A stretch of DNA of 64,000 bases from QPJE01 sp051747745 (GCA_051747745.1 JBNJGL010000001.1:26741-90740); one strand, 5' to 3'; shown: positions 35,641-45,505, counted from the first letter of the stretch. Made by a program: numbers and translations. The notes: generated by a model not told the origin, from the letters alone.

Positions 35641-36846
35641 TCATCCTCTCAAATTTTTAACAGCATTACTGATTCGTCTTAATCCTTCTTTTAGCCTTGA
35701 CCTGGGGCAGGCAATATTCATTCTCATAAACCCTTTTCCACTTTCTCCAAACCAGGTACCAGGATTTAGTCCAACTTTAGCTTTGTTATTAAAAAAATCA
35801 ATTAACTTTTTGTTATCCTCAAATCCTAATCCACGGCAGTCAAGCCACAGAAGATAAGTTCCTTCTGGATAAATTAATTTTATTTCTGGGATTTCTTTTT
35901 TTAAATAGTCAGCTGTATAATCTAAATTTTCTTTTAAATACTGCTGTTGATTACTTAACCATTCAGAGCCATTATTATAAGCTGTCTTCAATGCATTTAA
36001 TCCAAAAGGACTGTTCCCGGAAGAAAATCCATGTTTTGTTTTAACATATTTATCTCTCAAATTTGCATCAGATATAATTGTATATGATGTATGTAGTCCT
36101 GCAATGTTAAAGGTTTTGCTTGGAGCCATATATGTAATAATTTTGTCTTTATAATTTTCATTTAATGATACAGTAGGAAAATGTTTTATTTCAGGATAAG
36201 TTAGATCAGAATGAATTTCATCAGAAAGTATATAAATATCCTCTTTGGCAGCGATTTCTATTAATTTATTTATTTCTTTTTTGTTCCAGACCCGACCGAC
36301 AGGATTATGAGGACTGCACAGAATAATTGCCTTTATTGTTCTATTTTTACTTTTATAATTATCTATTATTTTCTGCAGATTTGAAAAATCCATTTTATAT
36401 TTTTTATTTTCAAAAATCAGATCATTTTTTATTAATTCACAGCTGTTATTATCGATCGCCTCAAAAAAAGGTCTATATACAGGTGGCTGAATAATAACAC
36501 CATCTGATGGATCTGTCAGCATATTAAGAGTGAAATTAAGTGCAGGTACAACACCATTATCAAAAACAATCCATTCTTTTTTAATTTTCCATTTGTAGTT
36601 ATTTTCTATCCAGTTTACTATACTTTCTTTTATTTCATTATCTGCATAGGTGTAACCAAAAACCCCATGTTCAGCCCTATCTTTGAGATTTTCAATAACT
36701 TCTGGAACAGTTTTCCAGTCTGAGTCGGCCACCCACATTGGTAAAATATCATCTCTATCAAATATTTTCTGGCAGTTATCCCATTTGACAGATAAAGTAT
36801 TTCTGCGTTCAATTATTTGATCAAAATAATCATTCAAATATATCAT
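35641..36846 (-). CDS. PatB/MalY-family C-S lyase or aminotransferase
   Basis: A 401-residue PLP enzyme of fold type I. PLP-binding residues are visible: D209 (ILSDEIH), K244 forming the Schiff base (APSKTFNIAG), and the motif SPHNPVGRVW. The WVADSDW near the N-terminus is typical of the PatB/MalY group, which cleaves cystathionine or cysteine. It lies between two aminopeptidase genes, which suggests a role in amino acid breakdown. Confidence 0.9.
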   Translation of the reverse strand: MIYLNDYFDQIIERRNTLSVKWDNCQKIFDRDDILPMWVADSDWKTVPEVIENLKDRAEHGVFGYTYADNEIKESIVNWIENNYKWKIKKEWIVFDNGVVPALNFTLNMLTDPSDGVIIQPPVYRPFFEAIDNNSCELIKNDLIFENKKYKMDFSNLQKIIDNYKSKNRTIKAIILCSPHNPVGRVWNKKEINKLIEIAAKEDIYILSDEIHSDLTYPEIKHFPTVSLNENYKDKIITYMAPSKTFNIAGLHTSYTIISDANLRDKYVKTKHGFSSGNSPFGLNALKTAYNNGSEWLSNQQQYLKENLDYTADYLKKEIPEIKLIYPEGTYLLWLDCRGLGFEDNKKLIDFFNNKAKVGLNPGTWFGESGKGFMRMNIACPRSRLKEGLRRISNAVKNLRG

Positions 36847-36860
36847 CTCCCCAAAAATAA

Positions 36861-38150
36861 TTAAATATCATAAAAGTTCTGCATGGTTTTAATCATATAG
36901 TAATGGTCACTGCTTCCACCCATCTCTCTAATAGAATGCATTGCAAGCAGTGGGCTGCCGATATCTATGCTTTTTATCCCAATCTGTGTAGCTGCAAGAG
37001 GACCAATGGTTGAGCCGCCTTTTTGATCAGACCTGTTTGCAAAAGTCTGATATGGTATATTATTATTTTTCATTATATCAATTAATACTGCAGCAGTTTC
37101 TGAATTAGTGGTGTAATTTTGATTTGCATTGTATTTTAATACAGGACCTCTGTTTAAAAGAGGTCTATTTGTTTCGTCATGTTTTGATTCAAAATTAGGA
37201 TGAACAGCATGAGCCATATCTGCTGATATTAAAAAAGATTTTTCCATGATTTTATAAATTTCTTCACTATTACCAAGGCTGTTTAATATCCTTTTTATAC
37301 TGTCCAGCAAAAAAGGAGAATCAGCTCCCTGTCGGGTTTTGCTGCCTATTTCCTCATTGTCATATAAAACAAGCATTTTAGAACATGACTGATTTTTGCT
37401 TTCCAGCAGTGCAGTAAGACCTGCATGTACCATAGATAGATTGTCCTGTCTTCCGGCAGAAATATACTGATCACTAACACCAGCAAAATACCCTCTGGAG
37501 CTGCTGTATAAAAATAATTCGAAATCAAGTATTTTATCTATTTTTTTGTTTAATTTTTCTGCGATAATTTCTTTCAAAGTATCCGGATTTTTTTTGCTGG
37601 CTATATCAATAATAGCCCGTAAATCCTTTTGTTTATCTATTTTAATACCATCATTAATATCTCTGTTGAGGTGTATTGCCAGATTTGGAATTACAGCAAT
37701 GGGTTTTTTAAAATCAACAAGAGAAACTTCAGCTGTAAAAGTTGATTTCCCTTTTGTTACTATTTTACCGGCAGCAGATAATGGTCTATCAAACCAGGTG
37801 TTTAGTATTGGACCACCATAAATTTCGGTATTCAGTAAGATATAATTGTCTTTGCTCTGATAGATCGGTTCTGGTTTTAATTTTAAAGCTGGACTGTCGG
37901 TATGAGCGGAAATCATTCTTATACCATCTTCCAGTTTATCTTCACCGATAGTAAAAGCAATTAAAGCTGATTCATTTCTGCTCAAAAAATAGCTGTTTCC
38001 AGGTTTTAGTTTCCAGTTTGATTTTAAATCCAGTTCTTTAAAACCAGCTTCACTCAGCATTTTCTTTGCGTTTGCAGCTGCATGATATGCAGTTGGAGAT
38101 TGATTTAAAAAAGAAATTAATCTTTCAGCATATTCTTTTTTCTGCTTCAT
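36861..38150 (-). CDS. apeB: M18 family aminopeptidase
   Basis: A 429-residue dinuclear zinc aminopeptidase. Metal-binding residues lie in SAHTDSPALKLKP, DNEEIGSKTRQGADSPF and near the C-terminus in LLAMHSIREMGG. M18 enzymes remove acidic or aromatic N-terminal residues from peptides. No signal peptide, so the enzyme is cytoplasmic. The gene is 14 bases upstream of patB and follows a terminator that separates it from pepV. Confidence 0.92.
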   Translation of the reverse strand: MKQKKEYAERLISFLNQSPTAYHAAANAKKMLSEAGFKELDLKSNWKLKPGNSYFLSRNESALIAFTIGEDKLEDGIRMISAHTDSPALKLKPEPIYQSKDNYILLNTEIYGGPILNTWFDRPLSAAGKIVTKGKSTFTAEVSLVDFKKPIAVIPNLAIHLNRDINDGIKIDKQKDLRAIIDIASKKNPDTLKEIIAEKLNKKIDKILDFELFLYSSSRGYFAGVSDQYISAGRQDNLSMVHAGLTALLESKNQSCSKMLVLYDNEEIGSKTRQGADSPFLLDSIKRILNSLGNSEEIYKIMEKSFLISADMAHAVHPNFESKHDETNRPLLNRGPVLKYNANQNYTTNSETAAVLIDIMKNNNIPYQTFANRSDQKGGSTIGPLAATQIGIKSIDIGSPLLAMHSIREMGGSSDHYYMIKTMQNFYDI

Positions 38151-38169
38151 AATTCATCCTCCTCAATTT

Positions 38170-38201
38170 TTAATAAACCCCGATATATTCAATCGGGGTT
38201 T
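38170..38201 (-). terminator. Terminator of pepV
   Basis: On the minus strand AAACCCCGAT, a 7-base loop, ATCGGGGTTT, then ATTAAAA and a T run further on. A perfect 10-bp stem just after the pepV stop codon. Confidence 0.82.
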
Positions 38202-38209
38202 TGCTCTGA

Positions 38210-39604
38210 CTACTTCTCTCCAGCTATATCAATTATTGTTTTTGCATAAATAGCAGTACTTTTAATTAAATTGTCAATAGAGATATATTCATCTTTTTGA
38301 TGGGCCAGTTCCTTTTCTCCTGGGAATAGTGGTCCAAATGCCACTCCTTTTTTCATTTTTCTGGCATATGTTCCTCCACCGATAGCAATAGGATCTCTGT
38401 CATCACCTGTAAACTCTCTATAGGCATTCATTAAAGTTACAATAAAAGGATCATCTTTTTTAACAAAAAGCGGTTTTGCTTCCCGAAATTTTTTCACCTT
38501 TACTTTTTCCGGGATATTTGCTTTAATATCATCAATAACTTTTTCTCCATCAGATCTAACAGGATATCTGATATTTACATAAAATTCAGCCTGGGCTTCA
38601 TCAGTATCAATAACTCCCACATTGAAGGTTAGATCACCGGATACTTCATCACTGTCTGCACAGCCAATAGATTTTCCATCAGTTTCTAAACCGATTTTTT
38701 TATTATAAAATTCAATAAATTTTCCGGCAGAACTATTACTGTCAATTAATTCTTCCAGCAGGATCAATAATCTGGAAACTGCATTATCTCCTTCCTGAGG
38801 AGTACTTCCATGTGCAGAGACTCCCTTATAACTTATATTTAAAATTGAATCGTCTTCAAATATATTTACAGCATTTTTATCATAATCAAAATCTGACAGA
38901 AGTTTTTCTGCTTTATTTTTATCAATTCCTTTTAGTTTTGCTTCACAGTAATCAGGAACCATGTTTCTGGCATTTCCACCCTCTATAGAAAGCAGTTGTA
39001 CATTTGAACTGCTTTTTTTCAGTGGATAACTGAATTCCAGATCAAGTATTCCCTTTTCAGCATGAATAGCAGGGAAGGTTGCATCAGGACTAAAAGCAAG
39101 ATCAGGCATTTTTTCTTTTTTTAAATAGTAATCGATACCTTTCATGCCAGATTCTTCGTTTGTGCCGAGTATAAGTCTGACTTTTTTATTTAATTTTACT
39201 TCTAGTTCATCGACAATCTTTAATGCATATAATGCTGCTACAGCAGGTCCTTTATCATCTATTGTCCCCCGTCCATATATTTTACCTTCATGTATTTCAG
39301 CTGCAAAAGGTGGATAAGTCCAGTTGCTTCCTTCTGGAACTACATCCAGATGGCAGAGAACAGCGAGTATATCGTCTCCTTCACCTATTTCGATATGGCC
39401 GGCATAATTATCAATATTTTTTACTGTAAATCCAAGATCTTCTCCTTTTTTTAAGGCAGCTGTAAGGGCTTTATGGACATCTCTACCGAAGGGCATGTCA
39501 TCAGCCGCTGCACCTTCTACACTCGGAATTTTAATCCAATCCTGGACTGTAGAGATAATATCTTCACGAAAGTATTCAGCTTTTGTTAAAATTTCTTCTT
39601 TCAC
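38210..39604 (-). CDS. pepV: Dipeptidase PepV, family M20
   Basis: A 464-residue dizinc dipeptidase of the PepV type. The first ligand is in VLCHLDVVPEG, the bridging aspartate in GRGTIDDKGP, and the catalytic glutamate in GTNEESGMKG. The final His is in KELAHQKDEYI. PepV hydrolyses a wide set of dipeptides. The open frame reaches 39613, but GAGGAG stands eight bases before the GTG at 39604. Two genes upstream, PepF makes the shorter peptides that it could finish. Confidence 0.94.
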   Translation of the reverse strand: MKEEILTKAEYFREDIISTVQDWIKIPSVEGAAADDMPFGRDVHKALTAALKKGEDLGFTVKNIDNYAGHIEIGEGDDILAVLCHLDVVPEGSNWTYPPFAAEIHEGKIYGRGTIDDKGPAVAALYALKIVDELEVKLNKKVRLILGTNEESGMKGIDYYLKKEKMPDLAFSPDATFPAIHAEKGILDLEFSYPLKKSSSNVQLLSIEGGNARNMVPDYCEAKLKGIDKNKAEKLLSDFDYDKNAVNIFEDDSILNISYKGVSAHGSTPQEGDNAVSRLLILLEELIDSNSSAGKFIEFYNKKIGLETDGKSIGCADSDEVSGDLTFNVGVIDTDEAQAEFYVNIRYPVRSDGEKVIDDIKANIPEKVKVKKFREAKPLFVKKDDPFIVTLMNAYREFTGDDRDPIAIGGGTYARKMKKGVAFGPLFPGEKELAHQKDEYISIDNLIKSTAIYAKTIIDIAGEK

Positions 39605-39676
39605 AAAAATCACTCCTCTATAATATTAGTTGTTATTCTTACAAATATTAAAAAAGTAACGACCATTAAAAAATTT

Positions 39677-39710
39677 TCAAAAAGCCTGGCTGAATAGAAT
39701 CAGACCAGGC
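39677..39710 (-). terminator. Terminator of pepF
   Basis: On the minus strand GCCTGG and CCAGGC close an inner CTGA/TCAG pairing, followed by TTTTTG. It lies about 20 bases after the pepF stop. Confidence 0.82.
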
Positions 39711-39728
39711 GAGACAGTACAGTTTATT

Positions 39729-41525
39729 TTAAATCAAATCTTTCAGCATTTCAAGATAATATTCAAACCGTTTTACAGATTTTTCAATAGGATCTGGTAC
39801 AGTCATATCAACACCAGCTCTTTTTAAAATATTTAGGGGATAATCACTTCCACCTGCTTTTAAAAAGTTAAGATATTTTTTTGCTTCTTTTTGTCCACCT
39901 TCTGTTATTTTTTCTGCAAGTGCGGCTGCAGCAGAATATCCCGTAGCATACTTATAAACATAAAAGTTGTAATAAAAGTGAGGTATTCTGGCCCATTCCA
40001 TTTTGAGTTCTTTATCAACTGTTAATATATTTCCAAAATATCTTTTATTAAGATCTTCATACAAATTTTTCAGACTTTCTGCAGTTAAAGGCACCGAATT
40101 TTCAACCATCTCATGTATTGTTTTTTCGAATTCTGCAAACATAGTCTGTCTGTATACAGTTCCTCTATATCCTTCTAAAAAATGATTTAACAGGTAAAGT
40201 TTTTCTTCTTTTGTTTTAGCATTATCAAGAAGGTAATCCACCAGAAGATTTTCGTTTAAAGTTGAAGCAACTTCAGCAACAAATATTTTGTAATTGGAAT
40301 AAACATATGGCTGATTTTCATTAGAATAATAAGTGTGTACGGCATGACCCATTTCATGTGCAAGTGTAAATAAATTGCTTATATCTTCTGTATAATTTAA
40401 TAAAATATAGGGATGTACTCCATAACAGCCACCGGAATATGCTCCAGATCGTTTTCCTTCATTTTCGTAAACATCGATCCAGCCACTGCTCAACCCTTCT
40501 TCAACTATGTTTAAATAATTTTTCCCCAGTGGAGAAATACTTTTTTTAAATACTTTTTTTGCTTCTTCATATTTATACTGAAGATTAATACTGGAGATAA
40601 GTGGTGTATAGGTATCATATATGTGCAGTTCATCCAGATTTAAAATCTCTTTTTTTAATTCCATATATTCATGGAGGGGAGACAGATTATTTTTTACTGT
40701 TTTGAGAAGATTGTTATAAACTTTAACATCGATATTATCACTGTCAAGAGATGCAGCAAGTGAACTGCTGTATTTTCTTGCTTTAGCATAAAAAATATCT
40801 GACTTTACAGATGAATTTAATACTGCAGCAAATGTATTTTCCAGTTTTTTGTATTCCTGATGCATTGATTTAAATGCATTTTTGCGCACATTTCTATCCT
40901 GTTTTTTTAAAAAATCGATATAACGGCCGTGAGTAAGACGACTTTCTTCTCCATTTTCATCTTCAATCAGCGGAAATTTCAAATCCGCATTATTTAACAT
41001 ACTGAAAATATTTTCAGGAGATTGAGTTAAATCACCTGCCAGCGCAATTATTTTTTCTTCTTCTTCGGAAAGATAATGCTTTTTCTGCCTCAAAATATTG
41101 TCGAAAAAGTGATCATATAACTGCAGGTCTTCCTTTTCAGTTTTAAATTTCTTTAACTTTTTTTCTCCTAATTCAAGTATTTTAGGAATCAAAAAGGATA
41201 TAGAATTAGAAAGTTGATTATAAAGCATCATGGCCCGGTTATTATAATTCTGGTACTGTTCTTTTTTTGTATTCTGATCATATTTCATATGTGCATATGT
41301 ATAGAGCCTGGAAACTCGTTTTTCAATATTGAAAATTTTTTCTAGACCATGCAAAAGATTTTCAGCATTTGATATAAGGTTTTCCTTTATTTCAATTATT
41401 TCTTTAATTTCCTGCTGGAGTTTATCAAATTCTTCTTCCCATTGTTTATCAGTTTTAAAAATATCTTTTAAATTCCATTTATGTATTTCAGAAATTTCTT
41501 TTCTATCTGGTAGTTCTTTAGACAA
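39729..41525 (-). CDS. pepF: Oligoendopeptidase F, family M3
   Basis: A 598-residue zinc endopeptidase for short peptides. The catalytic HExxH is in LAHEMGHAVHTYYS, with the third ligand in VAEVASTLNE. The N-terminal helical domain and the substrate-recognition C-terminal segment (YKYATGYSAAAALAEKI) are typical. The start is TTG 41525, with AAAGGAAG upstream. It overlaps the ogt gene by 8 bases, so the two are coupled. The last member of a peptide-degradation run together with DppA, M18 peptidase and PepV. Confidence 0.95.
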   Translation of the reverse strand: MSKELPDRKEISEIHKWNLKDIFKTDKQWEEEFDKLQQEIKEIIEIKENLISNAENLLHGLEKIFNIEKRVSRLYTYAHMKYDQNTKKEQYQNYNNRAMMLYNQLSNSISFLIPKILELGEKKLKKFKTEKEDLQLYDHFFDNILRQKKHYLSEEEEKIIALAGDLTQSPENIFSMLNNADLKFPLIEDENGEESRLTHGRYIDFLKKQDRNVRKNAFKSMHQEYKKLENTFAAVLNSSVKSDIFYAKARKYSSSLAASLDSDNIDVKVYNNLLKTVKNNLSPLHEYMELKKEILNLDELHIYDTYTPLISSINLQYKYEEAKKVFKKSISPLGKNYLNIVEEGLSSGWIDVYENEGKRSGAYSGGCYGVHPYILLNYTEDISNLFTLAHEMGHAVHTYYSNENQPYVYSNYKIFVAEVASTLNENLLVDYLLDNAKTKEEKLYLLNHFLEGYRGTVYRQTMFAEFEKTIHEMVENSVPLTAESLKNLYEDLNKRYFGNILTVDKELKMEWARIPHFYYNFYVYKYATGYSAAAALAEKITEGGQKEAKKYLNFLKAGGSDYPLNILKRAGVDMTVPDPIEKSVKRFEYYLEMLKDLI

Positions 41526-42057
41526 GACAGTTCTTCCTTTCTAGTTTGATACTATTTTTTAATTCATGTTTCAAAAGCCACTTCTTCCGCCATACTCCAC
41601 TGGCATACCCGTGAAGATTACCATCTGCACCGATGACTCTATGGCAGGGTATTACAATAGCAATCGGATTTTTTTTATTGGCATTACCTACTGCTCTTGC
41701 AGCTTTAGGATGACCAATTGAACTGGCAACTTCACTATATGCTGCTGTTTCTCCATAGGGTATCTTTATTAAATAATTCCAGACTTTCATCTCAAATTCT
41801 GAACCATCTAACATAAGTGGTAGATTAAAAACATGTCTTTTACCTGTAAAATATTCATTAAGCTGATCAAAAATTAAATTATAATTGTGAAGAAGTCTTT
41901 TATCCTGATAAAAGTTAGCTTTACAGTTACTTTTAATTTCTTTAATTTTTTCATCAAAATCAATACCTACAAGCCCATAAATATTAAACTTTATTTTTAG
42001 CAGTCCTAATGGTGAAGGATAATATGTAATATAATTTGAATCAGTCAAAATATTCAC
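41518..42057 (-). CDS. ogt: Methylated-DNA--protein-cysteine methyltransferase
   Basis: A 179-residue suicide DNA repair protein for O6-methylguanine. The methyl-acceptor C138 is in IVIPCHRVIG, the DNA-binding helix-turn-helix in YSEVASSIGHPKAARAVGNA, and both are intact. It has the N-terminal domain of Ogt. It overlaps the FAD-oxidoreductase gene upstream by 17 bases and pepF downstream by 8, so it is translated as part of a compact unit despite unrelated functions. Confidence 0.95.
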   Translation of the reverse strand: MNILTDSNYITYYPSPLGLLKIKFNIYGLVGIDFDEKIKEIKSNCKANFYQDKRLLHNYNLIFDQLNEYFTGKRHVFNLPLMLDGSEFEMKVWNYLIKIPYGETAAYSEVASSIGHPKAARAVGNANKKNPIAIVIPCHRVIGADGNLHGYASGVWRKKWLLKHELKNSIKLERKNCLV

Positions 42058-43891
42058 CCCTGATATGCTTTAGTCTTTCTGGAGTTTCAAATTGATTTAT
42101 AAAATGACCAGCAAGAATTACTGCTTCTCGACCTTTAAGCACAGAATTTTCTTTCAAGACATCTCTAATTTCTGCGGGGATAATTTCTAATTCATCGGCA
42201 AGAGCAAAGTAATCGGCTGTATTTATTTTAAGCACAGGCCTGCTCATGGCTGCTAATAATAGTTTTAAGGCATTTTGAGATGTTAAATTTTTATTTTCAC
42301 TCAGAGTTTCAAGACTACCCGGCACCCATTCATATAATAACTCTGTTTCTTTTCTCTGCATTCCTTTAAGAATCATAGCAACAAAGGTTTTTTCATTGAT
42401 TTTATCTTCAATTTTAAAATTATTGTTATATCCACCAATACTGATTCCCCAGGATAATAATTCTGTCAAATATGGAAGTACTTCTGAATCATCAATAAGA
42501 GCATTTGTTTTAGGATATTTTTCTATATTAATATCTAAATTAGTTCTGATTTTTTGTAAAATTTGTTTTTCGTAAATCACATCAATTAGATCCAAATTGT
42601 TTTTTAATGCTTCAGCAGCAGCAATTCCTGCTGCTTCTCCAGTATTCATTCCCACAGGAAGCACCCTTGCACTGGAAGCGGCAAGTGAGCTAAAACCACT
42701 GCTTCTGCCAACTATCATCAGATTATCTATATTGATAGATAATAACGACCTGAGTGGTACAGCATAATATCCCGGATTAAAAAGAACAAAGCCTGGATAT
42801 TGAGTGCCAGAAGCCTGATAATCAAGTGGATAAGAAGCAAGGGTAACTGTATCTCTAAAAATCCGCTGCATAAACTGATCTTTAACACCCAGCTGATATC
42901 TGCTCAAAAAATGTCTGCTTTCTCTTCTGTAAAGTTCTGCTGGAAAATCAGCCAGAACAGCATCCGAAAATCCAGGTAAATTTTTGTTTAAATACTTTAA
43001 AATACTGTCTGCCTCATTAACGGCAGCATTTTTAGCATTCTCAACAGATGCAGGATCTAAAGGATCAACATTGAAAAGCAGAAGGGCGTTTATATATGCT
43101 GTCTTTTTGTTTTCTGTAAATACAATATTTAGTCCTCGTAATTTTAATTTGTCATTTGTAGGATTATATTTTTTGCCAAAATCAGAAAATCCCCAGGCAT
43201 GATTTCCATTGATATAAGTACTGGAAAATTTTTTGTTTTTAATACTGTTATATAGCTTATAATAATTTATATTTTTAAATTTAAGTATCTGTGTAGAGGC
43301 CATGACTCTATTTGGTACATTAATATCTTCCTGACCATAAAAATAAGGATTACCTGCTTTGTAAGCCAAATTACCATCCTGAGAAGCATCGATAATAATC
43401 TCAGCGTTCAATTCTTTTTTAAAGCCATTTTTGTTTATTGTTAAAGATACGATTTTATTATCTTTCAGTATTACTTCTTCTAATTCTGAATCAGTTAAAA
43501 CTGTAATGTTATTTTCTTTATTTAACAGCTGCCAGAAAGCTTTTTCTGCTTTTTCAGGATCAAAAGAAATTTCTTCCCCAACCATTTTATGCCATTCAAG
43601 AAAGATTCCTTTATTAATATTATTACCATTTTTATCATAGTTTAAATCCAAAAAGTTTAATCCACCATATGTCATTAAACCACCCGGGTTTTCTCTTTCC
43701 ATAACTAGTACTGTATCCACACCAGCACGGGCGGAGGCACAGGCGGCAGCAATTCCTTCCGGTTCTCCTCCGAAAATTAAAACATCGGAATTAATGAAAT
43801 TTCCATCTGCTAAAACTGGTGCAGCTGACATTAAAATCGATAATATTAATATTGCTGTAATCAACAAATTGTAGTATATATTTTTTTTCAT
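42041..43891 (-). CDS. Exported FAD-dependent oxidoreductase with SLH-like C-terminus
   Basis: A 616-residue protein with a signal peptide (MKKNIYYNLLITAILILSIL, cleavage likely near APVLADG), an FAD-binding domain opening with DVLIFGGEPEGIAAACASARAG, a second FAD contact (IIIDASQDG), and the pfam12831-like closing segment NTGEAAGIAAAEAL. Residues from about 468 to the end look like three degenerate S-layer homology repeats, for example LLSWGISIGGYNNNFKIED. Thus the enzyme is probably held in the cell envelope. Its substrate is unknown. The ATG at 43891 is preceded by AGGAG; a longer start at 43924 would run into asnS. Confidence 0.8.
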   Translation of the reverse strand: MKKNIYYNLLITAILILSILMSAAPVLADGNFINSDVLIFGGEPEGIAAACASARAGVDTVLVMERENPGGLMTYGGLNFLDLNYDKNGNNINKGIFLEWHKMVGEEISFDPEKAEKAFWQLLNKENNITVLTDSELEEVILKDNKIVSLTINKNGFKKELNAEIIIDASQDGNLAYKAGNPYFYGQEDINVPNRVMASTQILKFKNINYYKLYNSIKNKKFSSTYINGNHAWGFSDFGKKYNPTNDKLKLRGLNIVFTENKKTAYINALLLFNVDPLDPASVENAKNAAVNEADSILKYLNKNLPGFSDAVLADFPAELYRRESRHFLSRYQLGVKDQFMQRIFRDTVTLASYPLDYQASGTQYPGFVLFNPGYYAVPLRSLLSINIDNLMIVGRSSGFSSLAASSARVLPVGMNTGEAAGIAAAEALKNNLDLIDVIYEKQILQKIRTNLDINIEKYPKTNALIDDSEVLPYLTELLSWGISIGGYNNNFKIEDKINEKTFVAMILKGMQRKETELLYEWVPGSLETLSENKNLTSQNALKLLLAAMSRPVLKINTADYFALADELEIIPAEIRDVLKENSVLKGREAVILAGHFINQFETPERLKHIRGEYFD

Positions 43892-43910
43892 TAATATGAA
43901 CTTCTCCTGA

Positions 43911-45302
43911 CTAAAATTTTGCATTACCAGGGGTGCGGGGGAATGGAATAACGTCTCTTATATTCTGCATTCCAGATAAGTACATTAAAAGTCTTTCAAA
44001 CCCCAGACCAAAACCTGAATGTGGTACAGAACCGTATTTTCTTATATCTAAAAACCACTGATATTTTTCTAGATCCATGTTTAATTCTTCCATTCTGTTT
44101 TTTAGAACATCATAGCGTTCTTCACGCTGACTTCCACCTATTATTTCACCTACACCTGGAACTAAACAGTCAACTGCAGCAACTGTTTTTTGATCATCAT
44201 TCTGCCTCATGTAAAAAGCCTTAATTTCTTTAGGATAATCAGTGACCATAATAGGTTTCTGAAAATATTCTTCAGTTAGATATCTTTCATGTTCAGACTG
44301 AAGATCGACTCCCCAGTAAACAGGATATTCAAAATCTTTGTCTGCTTTTTCCAGAATATCTACTGCTTCAGTATAAGTTATGTGGCCGAAATCTGCTTCT
44401 ATTATATCAGCAATTTTATCTCTTCTTCCCTTATCTATCCATTTATTGAAAAAATTCATTTCCTCTTCTGTTTCTTCAACAGCATATTTAAACAGGTATT
44501 TAATAAAATCCTCTATAAGTACTGTCATTTCTTCTAAATTACAGAATGCCATTTCCGGCTCGATCATCCAGAATTCGGAAGCATGTCTTGATGTATTGGA
44601 ATTTTCTGCTCTAAATGTAGGACCAAAGGTATAAACATCACCTAAAGCAGAAGCCATGAGTTCAGCTTCAAGCTGACCACTAACTGTTAATCCGGTTTCT
44701 TCTCCAAAAAAGTCTTCTTCAAAATTAATAGTTCCATTTTCTTTCTTTGGGATATTATCTAAATCCAGTGTAGTGACTTTAAATATTTCACCGGCACCTT
44801 CAGCATCTCCAGATGTAATTATAGGAGAATGAATATAATAAAAATCTCTTTCCTTAAAAAATTTGTGGACAGCAAATGACATCTTGCTCCTGAATCTATT
44901 TATAACACCAAAAGTGTTTGTTCTGGCACGAAGATGAGCTATTTCTCGGAGGAATTCAAAGCTGTGTCTTTTTTTCTGAAGTATATAGTCCGACGGAGCC
45001 TCACCAATTAAGTTTATTTCTTCTGCCTTCATTTCTACATTTTGCTCTCTGCCTTCAACTCTGTCAACATAACCATTTATTTTAATACTTGCACCTGTAT
45101 TTATATCTTCAAGGGGAAATTTTTCTGGGTCCAGAATAACAATCTGTAAATTTTCCAGACTGCTCCCATCATTAATTTCTATAAAAGCTATATTTTTTGA
45201 AACTCTTTTTGTTCTAACCCATCCCATAACGGTTATGTCATTATAATCTTCGATATTTTCTGTTAGTATATCTTTAATTTTTGTTTTAGAATAATAATCC
45301 AC
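43911..45302 (-). CDS. asnS: Asparagine--tRNA ligase
   Basis: A 463-residue class IIb aminoacyl-tRNA synthetase. The N-terminal OB fold (about 15-105, ITVMGWVRTKRVSKNIAFIE) binds the anticodon. The catalytic core shows motif 2 in TFRAENSNTSRHASEFW, where the SNTSRH sequence separates AsnRS from AspRS, and motif 3 in GFGLGFERLLMYLSG. The GTG start at 45302 follows AGGAGGG. It carries two copies of an 18-base sequence 27 bases upstream. Confidence 0.96.
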   Translation of the reverse strand: MDYYSKTKIKDILTENIEDYNDITVMGWVRTKRVSKNIAFIEINDGSSLENLQIVILDPEKFPLEDINTGASIKINGYVDRVEGREQNVEMKAEEINLIGEAPSDYILQKKRHSFEFLREIAHLRARTNTFGVINRFRSKMSFAVHKFFKERDFYYIHSPIITSGDAEGAGEIFKVTTLDLDNIPKKENGTINFEEDFFGEETGLTVSGQLEAELMASALGDVYTFGPTFRAENSNTSRHASEFWMIEPEMAFCNLEEMTVLIEDFIKYLFKYAVEETEEEMNFFNKWIDKGRRDKIADIIEADFGHITYTEAVDILEKADKDFEYPVYWGVDLQSEHERYLTEEYFQKPIMVTDYPKEIKAFYMRQNDDQKTVAAVDCLVPGVGEIIGGSQREERYDVLKNRMEELNMDLEKYQWFLDIRKYGSVPHSGFGLGFERLLMYLSGMQNIRDVIPFPRTPGNAKF

Positions 45303-45328
45303 AAAAAACCCTCCTGTTTTCTCTTTTG

Positions 45329-45364
45329 TATATTTTATTCTCGTAATATATTTTATTCTCGTAA
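45329..45364. repeat. Perfect 18-base tandem duplication upstream of asnS
   Basis: TATATTTTATTCTCGTAA occurs twice in direct succession, at 45329-45346 and 45347-45364, in the 5' leader or promoter region of asnS. The duplication is exact and ends 27 bases before the start codon. Confidence 0.9.
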
Positions 45365-45467
45365 GAAAAGATAATTCCTTTTTTATATAAGAAATTTATC
45401 TTATATTATTTGTATTATATTTGATAAAATTTATAATTTGACAAAAAAAATTACTGTATAGATAAGA

Positions 45468-45493
45468 GCAAAAACCCGGAGTTTTTCCCCGGG
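45468..45493 (-). terminator. Terminator of the desulforedoxin gene
   Basis: On the minus strand CCCGGGG-AAAAA-CTCCGGG (7-bp stem with one G-U) followed by TTTTTG, 13 bases after the stop codon. Confidence 0.88.
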
Positions 45494-45505
45494 CAGGTTG
45501 GCTTT

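Noticed and set aside
45365..45467. Promoter for asnS with TTGTCA and TATAAT
   Set aside because: The spacer would be 19 bases, longer than is usual, so I did not list it.
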